This document shows positions 42,521-52,292 of a stretch of DNA of 64,000 nt, piece by piece (position 1 is the first letter of the stretch; each line of letters opens with the position of its first letter). Below the pieces are notes generated by a model. The model was not told the DNA's origin and searched no databases. It saw only the letters and a program-made list of their open reading frames with translations. Source of the DNA: PALSA-505 sp963702235 (GTDB taxonomy: Bacteria; Actinomycetota; Actinomycetes; Streptosporangiales; Streptosporangiaceae); assembly GCA_963702235.1 (NCBI GenBank), contig CAVPBZ010000023.1, positions 62,001-126,000 on the forward strand, read 5' to 3'. A program made the translations under genes and the position numbers.

Positions 42521-43738
42521 GTGGCTGGCGTTCTTCCTGACGGCGAGCCGGTGCCGGGCGACGGCGCGCTGCCGGCCAGCGCTGCGTCGCAGATCGGCGC
42601 CTGCCCGTTCGGGATCTATGTTCATGTGCCGTTCTGCGCCACCCGCTGCGGTTACTGCGACTTCAACACCTATACCGCCGACGAGCCGGGCGGCGCCGGG
42701 CGCGATTCCTACCCCGACCTGGCCATCGCCGAGATCCGGCTGGCCCGGCGGGTGGCGGGCGACGCCAGCCTGCCGGTGCAGACGGTGTTCTTCGGCGGCG
42801 GCACGCCGACCCTGCTGCCGCCGGCGCGGCTGGCGGCCATCCTGCGCGCGATCGACGGCGAGTTCGGGCTGGCGCCGGGCGCGGAGGTGACCACGGAGGC
42901 CAACCCGGAGTCGGTGGACGAGCGCTCGCTCGCTGAGCTGCGGCGGGCCGGCTTCACCCGGATCTCGTTCGGGATGCAGAGCGCGGTGCCGCACGTGCTC
43001 GCCACCCTCGACCGGGTGCACACGCCGGAGCGGGCGGTGCGCTGCGCCGGGTGGGCGCGCGCCGCGGGATTCGAGCACGTCAGCCTCGACCTGATCTACG
43101 GCACTCCCGGCGAGTCGGCCGCGGACTGGCGCCGGTCGCTGGCAGCCGCAGTCGGCGCGGGGCCCGACCACATCTCCGCCTACTCGCTCATCGTCGAGGA
43201 CGGCACCCGGATGGCCGCGCAGGTCAGGCGCGGGAAGCTGGCCGCGCCCGACGATGACGCGATGGCGGACAAGTACCTGGCCGCTGACGACGTGCTCGCC
43301 GCGGCCGGCCTGCACTGGTATGAGATCTCGAACTGGGCGGCCGGCGCGGCCGCCCGGTGCAGGCACAACTTGCTGTACTGGACCGGCGGGGACTGGTGGG
43401 GGATCGGCCCGGGAGCGCACAGCCACGTCGCGGGTACCCGGTGGTGGAACGTCCGGCACCCGCGCAGCTACGCCGCCCGGCTGGCCGCTGGGACCAGTCC
43501 CGCGCAGGCCCGCGAGGCGCTGGCTGACGGCGAGCGGCGGACCGAGCAGATCATGCTGCTCACCAGGCTCGCGGCGGGCTGCCCGGCCGATCTGCTGACC
43601 GCGCGCGGGCGGGCCGCCGCGCAGGCCGCGGTCGGCGACGGCCTGGCGGTGCCGCAGGCATGGGCGGCCGGCCGGCTCGTGCTCACCCCGGCTGGCCGGC
43701 TGCTCGCGGACGCGGTGATCCGCGACGTGACCGACTGA
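42521..43738 (+). CDS. hemW: Radical SAM heme chaperone HemW
   Basis: 405 residues, GTG start. Motif YVHVPFCATRCGYCDF binds the 4Fe-4S cluster; FFGGGTPTLLPP and SLDLIYGTPGES are HemW/HemN blocks, and the C-terminal HemN_C region follows. The HemW spacing is CxxxCxxC without the fourth cysteine of true HemN (CxxxCxxCxC), so coproporphyrinogen oxidase activity is not expected. Position before hrcA is conserved in actinobacteria. Confidence 0.88.
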   Translation: MAGVLPDGEPVPGDGALPASAASQIGACPFGIYVHVPFCATRCGYCDFNTYTADEPGGAGRDSYPDLAIAEIRLARRVAGDASLPVQTVFFGGGTPTLLPPARLAAILRAIDGEFGLAPGAEVTTEANPESVDERSLAELRRAGFTRISFGMQSAVPHVLATLDRVHTPERAVRCAGWARAAGFEHVSLDLIYGTPGESAADWRRSLAAAVGAGPDHISAYSLIVEDGTRMAAQVRRGKLAAPDDDAMADKYLAADDVLAAAGLHWYEISNWAAGAAARCRHNLLYWTGGDWWGIGPGAHSHVAGTRWWNVRHPRSYAARLAAGTSPAQAREALADGERRTEQIMLLTRLAAGCPADLLTARGRAAAQAAVGDGLAVPQAWAAGRLVLTPAGRLLADAVIRDVTD

Positions 43739-43744
43739 GCGCCG

Positions 43745-44239
43745 CTAGTTCAGCACCCGGACGCACAGCCAGCCGGGAAGCTCGCGCTGCTCGCCGCGCG
43801 CGGCCGCGAGCGCGGCGCGGACGAGGAACGCCACGATGGTCAGCCACAGCGCGGTCGCCACCGGGACGACGAGGCTGAGGGCGACCGGGACCGAGTCGAG
43901 CGCAAGCAGCGCGCCGGCGATCGCAGCGGACAGGTCGAACAGGATCGCCGCGACCGACACGTTCACCGCCCGGGCCGCGTGATAGCGGACGTAGCCCGAC
44001 GACCGGCCCTTGACCAGGTAGATGACCAGCGCGGGCACGAACGAGAAGAAAATCACGCCCAGGTAGCTGAGCACGGCGAGCAGTTCCCCGGGATCGTCCC
44101 GCCCGGCCGCCGGCGCGGCGGCAGGCGCACCCGGCGCAGGCGCACCCGGCGCTGGCCGCCCCGCCGCGGCGGGCTCGTGATGCGTGTGCGCGACCGGCTG
44201 GTCCTGCCGAGCCAGCGCGTGCGAGGGGTAGCTCCGCAT
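43745..44239 (-). CDS. DUF4870 membrane protein
   Basis: 164 residues. Ala/Pro-rich cytoplasmic N-terminus with APGAPAPGAPAAAP, then three or four membrane helices (LAVLSYLGVIFFSFVPALVI; VSVAAILFDLSAAIAGALLA; VALSLVVPVATALWLTIVAF) and the DUF4870 hallmark KGRSSGYVRYHAARAVN. Function unknown. Its stop lies six bases from that of hemW. Confidence 0.8.
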   Translation of the reverse strand: MRSYPSHALARQDQPVAHTHHEPAAAGRPAPGAPAPGAPAAAPAAGRDDPGELLAVLSYLGVIFFSFVPALVIYLVKGRSSGYVRYHAARAVNVSVAAILFDLSAAIAGALLALDSVPVALSLVVPVATALWLTIVAFLVRAALAAARGEQRELPGWLCVRVLN

Positions 44240-44286
44240 AACGCTCTCGTGACTGTCTGCTGCACCTCGGCCAGACTAGCGCCAGA

Positions 44287-45117
44287 TCAGCGGGTGCCCG
44301 GATCGGTGACGAAGTCGATCAGGTGCTCAACGCTGCCGAGCAGGGCAGGCTCAAGATCGGCGAAGGTCCGCGCGGCGCGCCGGATCCGCTGCCAGGCCGC
44401 GGCGGTGCCTTCCGGCCAGCCGAGCGCGCGGATCACCCCCTCCTTCCACGGCTCGCCCCTGGGCACCTGCGGCCAGGCGGCGATGCCGACCGCGGCGGGC
44501 TTGACCGCCTGCCAGATGTCGATGAACGGGTGCCCGGTGATGAGCACGTGGCCGGACGTGATCCCGGCGGCGATGCGGCTCTCCTTCGAGCCCGATACCA
44601 GGTGGTCCACCAGGACGCCGAGCCGCCGTCCCGGCCCGGGCGAGAACTCCGCGACGATCGCGGGCAGGTCGTCGATCCCCTCGAGGTACTCGACGACCAC
44701 GCCGACGTCGCGCAGGTCGTCGCCCCAGATCTGCTCGACCAGCTCGGCGTCGTGCCTGCCCTCGACGTAGATCCGGCTGGCGCGGGCCACCTTCGCGTCG
44801 CGGCCCTTCGCCGGCGCCACCGAGCCGGAGGCGGTCCTGGCCAGGCCCGGCCGCGGGACGGCCGCTGCCGGGCGGACCAGGGTGACCGGCTTGCCCTCGA
44901 GCAGGAACGCGCCCCGCTCCAGCGGGAAGATCCGCTGCCTGCCGGACCGGTCCTCGAGCGTCACGCCCAGTTTCTCGCAGCTGACGACCGCACCGCAGAA
45001 CGCCCCGTCCGCGGTCTCCACCACCAGGCCACGCTCGGCTTCGACCTGCGGCGGAGGCGTCCGCCGGGCCTTCCGCCCGCCGTCAGCCAGGACATCACGC
45101 CCGTAATCTCGGCGCAT
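44287..45117 (-). CDS. DUF3097 family protein
   Basis: 276 residues from ATG 45117, which follows GGAGGTGA (a longer open frame starts at 45189 but lacks such a site). Contains a basic N-terminus, a small beta domain (GLVVETADGAFCGAVVSCEK) and a Toprim-like core: RIYVEGRHDAELVEQIWGDD and LGVLVDHLVSGSKESRIAAG with GHVLITGHPFIDIWQAVKP. Found next to hrcA across actinobacteria; nucleic-acid role suspected, not shown. Confidence 0.85.
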   Translation of the reverse strand: MRRDYGRDVLADGGRKARRTPPPQVEAERGLVVETADGAFCGAVVSCEKLGVTLEDRSGRQRIFPLERGAFLLEGKPVTLVRPAAAVPRPGLARTASGSVAPAKGRDAKVARASRIYVEGRHDAELVEQIWGDDLRDVGVVVEYLEGIDDLPAIVAEFSPGPGRRLGVLVDHLVSGSKESRIAAGITSGHVLITGHPFIDIWQAVKPAAVGIAAWPQVPRGEPWKEGVIRALGWPEGTAAAWQRIRRAARTFADLEPALLGSVEHLIDFVTDPGTR

Positions 45118-45182
45118 TTCACCTCCAGCGAGTCGTGGATGTCCACCAGGCCGTGCCTCGTCATGCCCGCGCGGCCATAGAA

Positions 45183-45209
45183 TTGGCACTCGGGTTTAGC
45201 GAGTGCCAA
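45183..45209. promoter_or_regulatory. CIRCE operator of hrcA-dnaJ
   Basis: TTGGCACTC, nine bases, GAGTGCCAA: a perfect inverted repeat matching the CIRCE consensus (TTAGCACTC-N9-GAGTGCTAA) with symmetric A-to-G/T-to-C changes in each arm. HrcA, encoded 20 bases downstream, binds it to repress its own operon until heat stress. Confidence 0.95.
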
Positions 45210-45228
45210 GACCTCGGGAGGTGGACGC

Positions 45229-46242
45229 ATGCTCGATGACCGCAAGCTTGCCGTGCTGCGCGCCATTATCGAGGACTACGTGTCAACCACGGAGCCGGTC
45301 GGGTCGAAGTCGCTGGTCAACCGGCACAAGCTGGACGTGTCGCCGGCCACCATCCGCAACGACATGGCGGTGCTGGAGGAGCAGGGCTACATCGCGCAGC
45401 CGCACACCAGCGCGGGCCGGATCCCCACCGACAAGGGGTACCGGCTGTTCGTGGACAAGCTGTCCAGCGTGAAGCCGCTGTCCGGGGCGGAGCGGCGGGC
45501 CATCGAGACGTTCCTGGCGGGCGCCTACGACCTCGATGACGTGGTCACCAGGACGGTCCGGCTGCTCGCCCAGCTGACCCGGCAGGTGGCGGTGGTCCAG
45601 TACCCCTCGCTGCGGACCTCGTCCGTGCGCCACGTCGAGCTCGTGCCGCTGGCCCCCGGCCGGCTGCTGCTCGTCCTGATCACCGACACCGGCCGGGTCG
45701 AGCAGCGCGGCGTGGAACTGCCCGAGAGCATCGACGAGGACTCGATCGCGCACCTGCGCGCGGTGCTGAACTCATGCCTGGACGGCCAGCCGCTGGGCGA
45801 CGCCGCCGGGGTCGTCGCCGAGCTGCCGTCTATGGTCGACCCCGGCGACCGGCCGAATACCGTCGCGGTGCTCTCCGTCCTGCTGGAGAGCCTGGTCGAG
45901 CGGCACGAGGAGAAGATCGTGTTCGGCGGGGCGGCCAACCTGACCGCCCGTGACTTCTCCAAGGGCCTGCAGGACGTGCTGGAGGCACTCGAGGAGCAGG
46001 TGGTGCTGATGCGGCTGCTCGGTGAATCCGGTGACCCGGCGCTGCTCACCGTCAGGATCGGCACGGAGAACGCGGTCGAGGGCCTGCACCACGCCTCGAT
46101 CGTGTCCACCGGGTACGGTGCAGGCGACCAGGTCCTGGCCAAGCTCGCCGTGCTCGGCCCGACACGGATGGACTACCCGGGAACGATGGGAGCGGTGCGC
46201 GCGGTGGCACGTTACGTGGGTCAGATTCTGGCGGAGTCCTAG
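45229..46242 (+). CDS. hrcA: Heat-inducible transcription repressor HrcA
   Basis: 337 residues. Winged HTH at the N-terminus (LAVLRAIIEDYVSTTEPVGS, LDVSPATIRNDMAVLEEQGY, TSAGRIPTDKGYRLFVDKL) and C-terminal GAF-like domain (FGGAANLTARDFSKGLQDVL). Autoregulated through the CIRCE site just upstream; start ATG 45229 follows GGGAGGT. The stop TAG shares its G with the dnaJ GTG start. Confidence 0.96.
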   Translation: MLDDRKLAVLRAIIEDYVSTTEPVGSKSLVNRHKLDVSPATIRNDMAVLEEQGYIAQPHTSAGRIPTDKGYRLFVDKLSSVKPLSGAERRAIETFLAGAYDLDDVVTRTVRLLAQLTRQVAVVQYPSLRTSSVRHVELVPLAPGRLLLVLITDTGRVEQRGVELPESIDEDSIAHLRAVLNSCLDGQPLGDAAGVVAELPSMVDPGDRPNTVAVLSVLLESLVERHEEKIVFGGAANLTARDFSKGLQDVLEALEEQVVLMRLLGESGDPALLTVRIGTENAVEGLHHASIVSTGYGAGDQVLAKLAVLGPTRMDYPGTMGAVRAVARYVGQILAES

Positions 46243-47399
46243 TGGCGACGGACTACTACGCCGTGCTCGGCGTCCGCCGGGACGCGGCCACGGACGAGAT
46301 CAAGAAGGCCTACCGGCGGCTGGCCCGCGAGCTGCACCCGGACGTCAATCCTGACCCGCAGACCCACGACCGGTTCAAGGAGATCACCCAGGCGTACGAG
46401 GTCCTGTCCGACCCGGAGAAGCGCCAGATGTACGACCTGGGCGGGGATCCGTTCGCGTCGGCCGGCGGCGCGGGCGCGGCCGGGTTCGGCGGCGCCGGCT
46501 TCCCGTTCAGCGACATCATGGATGCCTTCTTCGGCACCGGGGCGGCCGCGCGCGGGCCGCGCGGCCGGGCGCGCCGCGGCCGCAACGCCACGATCCGGGT
46601 CGAGCTCGACCTGAACGAGTGCGCGTTCGGCACCACCCGGGAGCTCGCGGTGGACACGGCCGTGGTCTGCCCGACCTGCTCGGGCGAGGGCAGCGCGCCG
46701 GGCACCCACCCGGAGACCTGTGACGTGTGCGGCGGCCGCGGCGAGGTCAGCCAGGTGACCCGCTCGTTCCTCGGCCAGGTGATGACCTCGCGGCCGTGCC
46801 CGAACTGCGGCGGCCATGGCACGGTCATCCGCCGGCCGTGCCCGGAATGTGACGGTGACGGCAGGGTCAGGACCCGCCGCACGATCAAGGTGCGGATCCC
46901 GGCGGGGGTGGAAAGCGGCACGCACATCCAGCTGGCCGGGGAGGGCGAGGTCGGCCCCGGCGGCGGTCCGACCGGAGATCTGTTCCTCGAGATCGTCCAG
47001 CGCCCGCACGACACCTTCGAGCGGCAGGGTGACGACCTGCACTGCACGGTCACCATCCCGATGGCGGCGGCGGCGCTCGGCGCCACGCTGACCGTGCAGA
47101 GCCTGGACGGCCCGCGCGACGTTGACATCCGGCCCGGCACCCAGTCCGGTCAGGTGATCCCGCTGTACGGCCTCGGCACCGCGCACCTGAACGACTCCGG
47201 CCGCGGCGACCTGGTCATCCACATCTCGGTGGAGACCCCGACCAAGCTCGACACCGACCAGGAGACCCTGCTGCGGGAGCTGGCCAAGCTGCGTGGCGAG
47301 GAAGCGCCTCCGGGCCGGTTCGCGCCCGGGCAGCAGGGCTTCTTCTCCCGGCTGCGCGACGCGTTCAACGGCCGCTTAGGGCCGTCGGGTAACGCGTAG
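46242..47399 (+). CDS. dnaJ: Chaperone protein DnaJ (DnaJ2 type)
   Basis: 385 residues, complete type I DnaJ: J domain with ELHPDVNPD (HPD motif), Gly/Phe-rich region, four zinc-binding CxxCxGxG repeats (CPTCSGEG, CDVCGGRG, CPNCGGHG, CPECDGDG) and the client-binding C-terminal domains. It stimulates DnaK ATPase. It is the second J protein typical of actinobacteria, under HrcA control. Start GTG overlaps the hrcA stop. Confidence 0.95.
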   Translation: MATDYYAVLGVRRDAATDEIKKAYRRLARELHPDVNPDPQTHDRFKEITQAYEVLSDPEKRQMYDLGGDPFASAGGAGAAGFGGAGFPFSDIMDAFFGTGAAARGPRGRARRGRNATIRVELDLNECAFGTTRELAVDTAVVCPTCSGEGSAPGTHPETCDVCGGRGEVSQVTRSFLGQVMTSRPCPNCGGHGTVIRRPCPECDGDGRVRTRRTIKVRIPAGVESGTHIQLAGEGEVGPGGGPTGDLFLEIVQRPHDTFERQGDDLHCTVTIPMAAAALGATLTVQSLDGPRDVDIRPGTQSGQVIPLYGLGTAHLNDSGRGDLVIHISVETPTKLDTDQETLLRELAKLRGEEAPPGRFAPGQQGFFSRLRDAFNGRLGPSGNA

Positions 47400-47403
47400 C
47401 GCC

Positions 47404-48231
47404 GTGTCCGGTCTCTCCTCCGGCAGGCCGCCGGTCTTCATCGCCGACCGCGCCAGCATGGAGCGCGACGTGGTGGTGCTGTCCGGCGACGAGGGCCGGC
47501 ACGCGGCCACGGTGCGCAGGCTGCGCCCGGGCGAGCGCGCGGACCTCATCGACGGTGCCGGGATGACCGCCGAGTGCGTGGTGGCCGCCGCCCGGCCCGG
47601 CCTGCTGGAACTCACCGTTCTCAGCAGGCACGAGGAGCCGCCGCCGCAGCCCCGGCTGTGCGTGGTGCAGGCGATCCCCAAGGGCGACCGCGGCGAGCAG
47701 GCGGTAGAGACGATGACCGAAGTGGGCGTCGATGTGATCGTGCCCTGGGCCGCCGAGCGGTGCATCGCCGTCTGGGCGGCCGACGCGCGCCCCGGCGGCG
47801 CCGGTACGCCCGCCGGCGGCGCCGGTACGGGCGCTGGCGGGCGCGCCGGCGGCCGGGCAGGGCGTTCGCAGCGCGGGCTGGCCCGCTGGCGGGTCACCGC
47901 CCGCGAGGCGGCTAAGCAGTCCCGCCGCGCCCGTATACCCGAGGTCACCGAGCTGGCCGGCACCGCTGACGTGCTGGACCGGGCCCGCGCCGCGGCCTGC
48001 ACGATCGTTCTCGACCCGGCCGCCGGCACCGGGCTCGGCTCCGTTCCGCTGCCGGCGACCGGGGAGATCATGCTCATCGTGGGCCCGGAGGGCGGGGTGA
48101 GCCCGGCGGAAGCGGCGGCTTTCACCGGCGCCGGCGCCGTCGCGGCGCGCCTGGGCCCGACGGTGCTGCGCGCCTCGTCGGCGGGCGCTGCCGCTGCCGC
48201 CGTGCTGTTCAGCCGCTGCGGCCGGTGGTAG
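47404..48231 (+). CDS. rsmE: 16S rRNA (uracil1498-N3)-methyltransferase RsmE
   Basis: 275 residues, SPOUT methyltransferase. N-terminal PUA-like part (SGDEGRHAATVRRLRPGERA), then AIPKGDRGEQAVETMTEVGV and the knotted SAM site IMLIVGPEGGVSPAEA and LGPTVLRASSAGAAAAA. A Gly/Ala-rich insert (about residues 126-160, GGAGTPAGGAGTGAGG-type, from a 21-base repeat near 47793-47835) interrupts the sequence. Starts four bases after dnaJ, so it belongs to the hrcA operon. Confidence 0.92.
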   Translation: MSGLSSGRPPVFIADRASMERDVVVLSGDEGRHAATVRRLRPGERADLIDGAGMTAECVVAAARPGLLELTVLSRHEEPPPQPRLCVVQAIPKGDRGEQAVETMTEVGVDVIVPWAAERCIAVWAADARPGGAGTPAGGAGTGAGGRAGGRAGRSQRGLARWRVTAREAAKQSRRARIPEVTELAGTADVLDRARAAACTIVLDPAAGTGLGSVPLPATGEIMLIVGPEGGVSPAEAAAFTGAGAVAARLGPTVLRASSAGAAAAAVLFSRCGRW

Positions 48232-48262
48232 CGAACCGCTCAGAACCGCAGGCCGCGACCCG

Positions 48263-49222
48263 TCAGCCTGGCGACGCGGTGCCGGTAGGCGAAGGTGACC
48301 CCGAGCCGTCAGACGCGCTCGTCGTCGGCGGCGTCGTGGGTGGGGTGCTGGTCACCGGCGGGGATGTGGGCGGCGAGGTGGTCACCGGCGGGGTCGTCGG
48401 AGACGTGGTCACCGGCGTCGTCGGCGGCGTCGTCACCGGCAGCGTGGGCGGCGTGCTGGCCGGCAGCGTGGTCGGCGACGCGCTGCGCGCACACGGCGAG
48501 GACTGGGCCATCGCCCGCGCGCCGGCCGCGCCCGCGGCCGCCGCGTTCACGCGCCCCAGTGCAACCGTGCCGGCTCCGATCGTCTGGGACGGCCCTGGCC
48601 CCGGCGCGGGAGGTACGTAAGGGGCTTGGCCCGAGTGACCGGGGACCGTGCTCCGGCACCAGGAAGACCCGGCCGGAGGCATGAGCGCATCGACCGGCTG
48701 TCCGGGAGTGACCCTGATCGCCAGCGAGCTGGAACCGGACGACTCGGTGGAGCCAGAGCCATAGATCGTCCCGGCGCCGCTCCCAGGACCCCCCTGGCTG
48801 GGACTGTTGCCGAACCCGCTGAGGCTGGCGACCTGGTTACGCAGCCGGGGAAAGGCGAGCGTGACCGCAAGAACGATCACGAGGGTGGCCGTGGCGGCCA
48901 GCACCGGGCGGAGCCAGACCCCGGGCGACCGGACCGTCGCGCGCATGGCGCGCGGCCAGGTCCGGGCGGACCGGAGCCTGGGGGCCAGGCTCGAATGACC
49001 ACGCGCAGTGGCAGCCAGCTCGCTGCCGGCCACCCGCAGCCAGCCGAACGGCCGGGTCAGCAGGTGAGCCGCGTCAGCGAAAAGCCAGGCGAGCGGGTGC
49101 CGCCGGTACACGGCCCGTTCCCTAATCTTTTGCAGGCCGTCACCGGCAGGAACGACGAGGTCGCCCGCCGTGCAGAGCGCGCGGCGAATCTCCTCCTCGA
49201 ACGTGCTGTCCGGTTCCGTCAT
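48263..49222 (-). CDS. Single-pass membrane protein downstream of a sigma factor (possible anti-sigma partner)
   Basis: 319 residues with no recognised domain. About 1-105 is cytoplasmic and acidic/basic mixed (FEEEIRRALCTAGDLVVPAG), one membrane helix follows (VLAATATLVIVLAVTLAF, about 108-126), then an extracytoplasmic part that ends in a Thr/Pro/Ser-rich tail of PPTTPVTTSPTTPP-like repeats over the last 65 residues. It lies 73 bases downstream of a SigE-family sigma gene, which suggests but does not prove an anti-sigma or sensor role; no zinc anti-sigma HxxxCxxC motif is present. Confidence 0.6.
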   Translation of the reverse strand: MTEPDSTFEEEIRRALCTAGDLVVPAGDGLQKIRERAVYRRHPLAWLFADAAHLLTRPFGWLRVAGSELAATARGHSSLAPRLRSARTWPRAMRATVRSPGVWLRPVLAATATLVIVLAVTLAFPRLRNQVASLSGFGNSPSQGGPGSGAGTIYGSGSTESSGSSSLAIRVTPGQPVDALMPPAGSSWCRSTVPGHSGQAPYVPPAPGPGPSQTIGAGTVALGRVNAAAAGAAGARAMAQSSPCARSASPTTLPASTPPTLPVTTPPTTPVTTSPTTPPVTTSPPTSPPVTSTPPTTPPTTSASDGSGSPSPTGTASPG

Positions 49223-49295
49223 TTTCCTGCTCCAGGTCCAGGCGGGGGTGCCGTGTCCATCGGTCGTATGCGTTGCGCTGCCCTCGTACGGCCCT

Positions 49296-49904
49296 TCAGA
49301 CCTCCATCTCCAGAACGGTACGCAGCGAGGACATGCCGCGAGCCGTATGACTTTTCACCGCGCCCCTGCTGATTCCCATCGTGGAGGCGATCTGGGCCTC
49401 TGACAGGTCAGCGTAGTAGCGCAGCACCAGCGCTTCACGCTGCCGCGCGGGCAGCCTGCGCAGCGCCGAGACCACCGCAGAGCGCTCGAGCTCGGTCATG
49501 GCACCCTGCTCGGCGCTCGGCGCCAGCGGCGGCGGCTTAGGGGCGTTCCTGTCTACCACCACGCGGTGCCGCAACACAGACCGGGATCTGTTCACCACGG
49601 ACTGGCGCAGGTAGGACAGGGCCTTGTCAGTGTCGCGCAGCCGGCGCCATGAGGCGTGCATGGCGACAAACGAGTCCTGCACCACCTCTTCCGCCGTAGC
49701 GACATCCCGGACCAGCATGGCGGCCAGTCGGACCAGCGGACGGTAGTGCGTGCCGTACAGCGCGGTCACCGCACGCTCAGCGTCCCACTCAGCCTCGACC
49801 GAGCCCAGAGCGGCATCTGCCACAACCAGGGTCTCGATCACGTGGATAGGACGCGCATGTGCAGCGTCTGGTTCACCGGCGGCCATGGATTTCTTCACCG
49901 CCAT
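49296..49904 (-). CDS. SigE-family ECF RNA polymerase sigma factor
   Basis: 202 residues. Region 2: ALYGTHYRPLVRLAAMLVRD, AEEVVQDSFVAMHASW; region 4: RLPARQREALVLRYYADLSE, AQIASTMGISRGAVKSHTAR. Typical of the actinobacterial SigE-like ECF family. Other candidate ATGs lie within the first ten codons. Probably followed in the same operon by the membrane protein gene. Regulon unknown. Confidence 0.85.
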   Translation of the reverse strand: MAVKKSMAAGEPDAAHARPIHVIETLVVADAALGSVEAEWDAERAVTALYGTHYRPLVRLAAMLVRDVATAEEVVQDSFVAMHASWRRLRDTDKALSYLRQSVVNRSRSVLRHRVVVDRNAPKPPPLAPSAEQGAMTELERSAVVSALRRLPARQREALVLRYYADLSEAQIASTMGISRGAVKSHTARGMSSLRTVLEMEV

Positions 49905-50125
49905 GACCCCGTGATCGTGCCCCGCCCCAACTCACAGCACCCACTGTCCACCCCTGGAGAGCCCGCACTCACTGCGGCCGCCCCGACCAGGACCGAGCCC
50001 GCACCAGGTGATGTGCACCTAGAGCGGTACGCTTGCGCCTGGCGGACGCATGCGGCTGCCGGAGCGACGGGGGCACGCTAGGGAAAACAATATCCCGGCA
50101 CAGGCCGCGCGTTAAGATCTCTTCT

Positions 50126-50470
50126 GTGACTGACTGTCTTTTCTGCCAGATCGCCGCCGGGCAGGTACCGGCGACTCGCGTGCTGGACAGTGACCGAACG
50201 ATCGCGTTCCGCGACATCAATCCGCAGGCGCCCAGTCACGTGCTCGTGATTACCAGGGATCATTACCCCAGCCTCGCCGCGGTCGCACAGGCAGGCGGCG
50301 GGCTGCTCGACGAGCTCGCCAGCCAGGCGCACCGGGTCGCGGCGGCCGAGGGCATCGACGAGTCCGGATACCGCGTCGTGTTCAACACCGGGGCGCAGGC
50401 CGGGCAGACGGTGGACCACGTGCACGCGCACGTCCTCGGCGGCCGGGCGCTCAGCTGGCCGCCAGGCTGA
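50126..50470 (+). CDS. HIT family (histidine triad) nucleotide hydrolase
   Basis: 114 residues from GTG 50126. DCLFCQIAAGQVPA at the N-terminus, VITRDHYPSL in the middle and the histidine triad VDHVHAHVLGG at the end (HxHxH). HINT-type members hydrolyse AMP-lysine or adenosine phosphoramidates. The CxxC pair with histidines may bind zinc. It precedes phoH, a conserved actinobacterial neighbourhood. Confidence 0.9.
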   Translation: MTDCLFCQIAAGQVPATRVLDSDRTIAFRDINPQAPSHVLVITRDHYPSLAAVAQAGGGLLDELASQAHRVAAAEGIDESGYRVVFNTGAQAGQTVDHVHAHVLGGRALSWPPG

Positions 50471-50492
50471 CACCGCAGCGACGATCACCTGC

Positions 50493-50540
50493 TGCCCGCA
50501 GGTAACCCCCCGGTGTATGCCCGCAGGTAACCCCCTGGTG
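50493..50540 (+). repeat. 25-bp tandem repeat upstream of phoH
   Basis: TGCCCGCAGGTAACCCCC(C/T)GGTG occurs at 50493-50515 and 50518-50540, a 25-base period in the HIT-phoH gap. The first copy is part of a hairpin, ACCTGC (50487-50492) with GCAGGT (50498-50503). Confidence 0.65.
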
Positions 50541-50690
50541 ACAGCCGGCGGATAGCATGGCGGGGTAAGTGGGGCGTCCATGCGGGCGGTCCTGGCCCGA
50601 CAGGCGCGGCCGGGGCGCCGCGCCGGGTCCTTGACACGCGAACATCACCCGCCCGGCGCGGATGACCCCGGACCTCCCGAAGGGGAGCAA

Positions 50691-51755
<1,065 letters not shown>

Positions 51756-51758
51756 CCA

Positions 51759-52292
51759 GTGAGCGTGGACATCGCCAACGAGTCCGGCACGGGCGTCAAC
51801 GAGATCGCGCTCGCGACCATGGCCCGTTATGTCCTCGACGAGCTGCACATCCACCCGCTCGCCGAGCTGTCGGTGCTGCTCGTCAACGAGAAGGTCATGG
51901 CCGACCTGCACGAGCGCTGGATGGGCGAGCCCGGCCCGGCCGACGTACTGGCCTTTCCCATGGACGAGCTGCGGCCGCCGGGCCCGCCGCACTCCGGCGG
52001 CGCACGCGCCGACCGGGCAGGCCCGGACGGGCCGGAAGCTAACCCCGCCCTGCTCGGTGACGTCGTGCTCTGCCCGCAGGTGGCGGCGGACCAGGCCAGG
52101 GAGGCGCAGCACAGCACCGGGGACGAGCTCGAGCTGCTCTGCACACACGGCTTGCTGCATCTGCTCGGTTATGACCACGCGGACGACGACGAGCGTGCCA
52201 CCATGTTCAGCCTGCAAGAACAGCTGCTCGCTTCCTGGCGCGCGACCAAGGCCGGCGAAAGCGACCCCGAAGGGCGGAAAGGGCCTGGGTGA
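51759..52292 (+). CDS. ybeY: Endoribonuclease YbeY (rRNA maturation)
   Basis: 177 residues, GTG start. The zinc-binding motif HGLLHLLGYDH (H-x3-H-x5-H) is intact, with ADVLAFPMDE and GDVVLCPQVAADQAR upstream. A Pro/Gly/Ala-rich insert of about 18 residues sits after FPMDEL, at the usual variable loop. Needed for 16S rRNA 3' end maturation. Its stop overlaps the next GTG (GTGA). Confidence 0.94.
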   Translation: MSVDIANESGTGVNEIALATMARYVLDELHIHPLAELSVLLVNEKVMADLHERWMGEPGPADVLAFPMDELRPPGPPHSGGARADRAGPDGPEANPALLGDVVLCPQVAADQAREAQHSTGDELELLCTHGLLHLLGYDHADDDERATMFSLQEQLLASWRATKAGESDPEGRKGPG

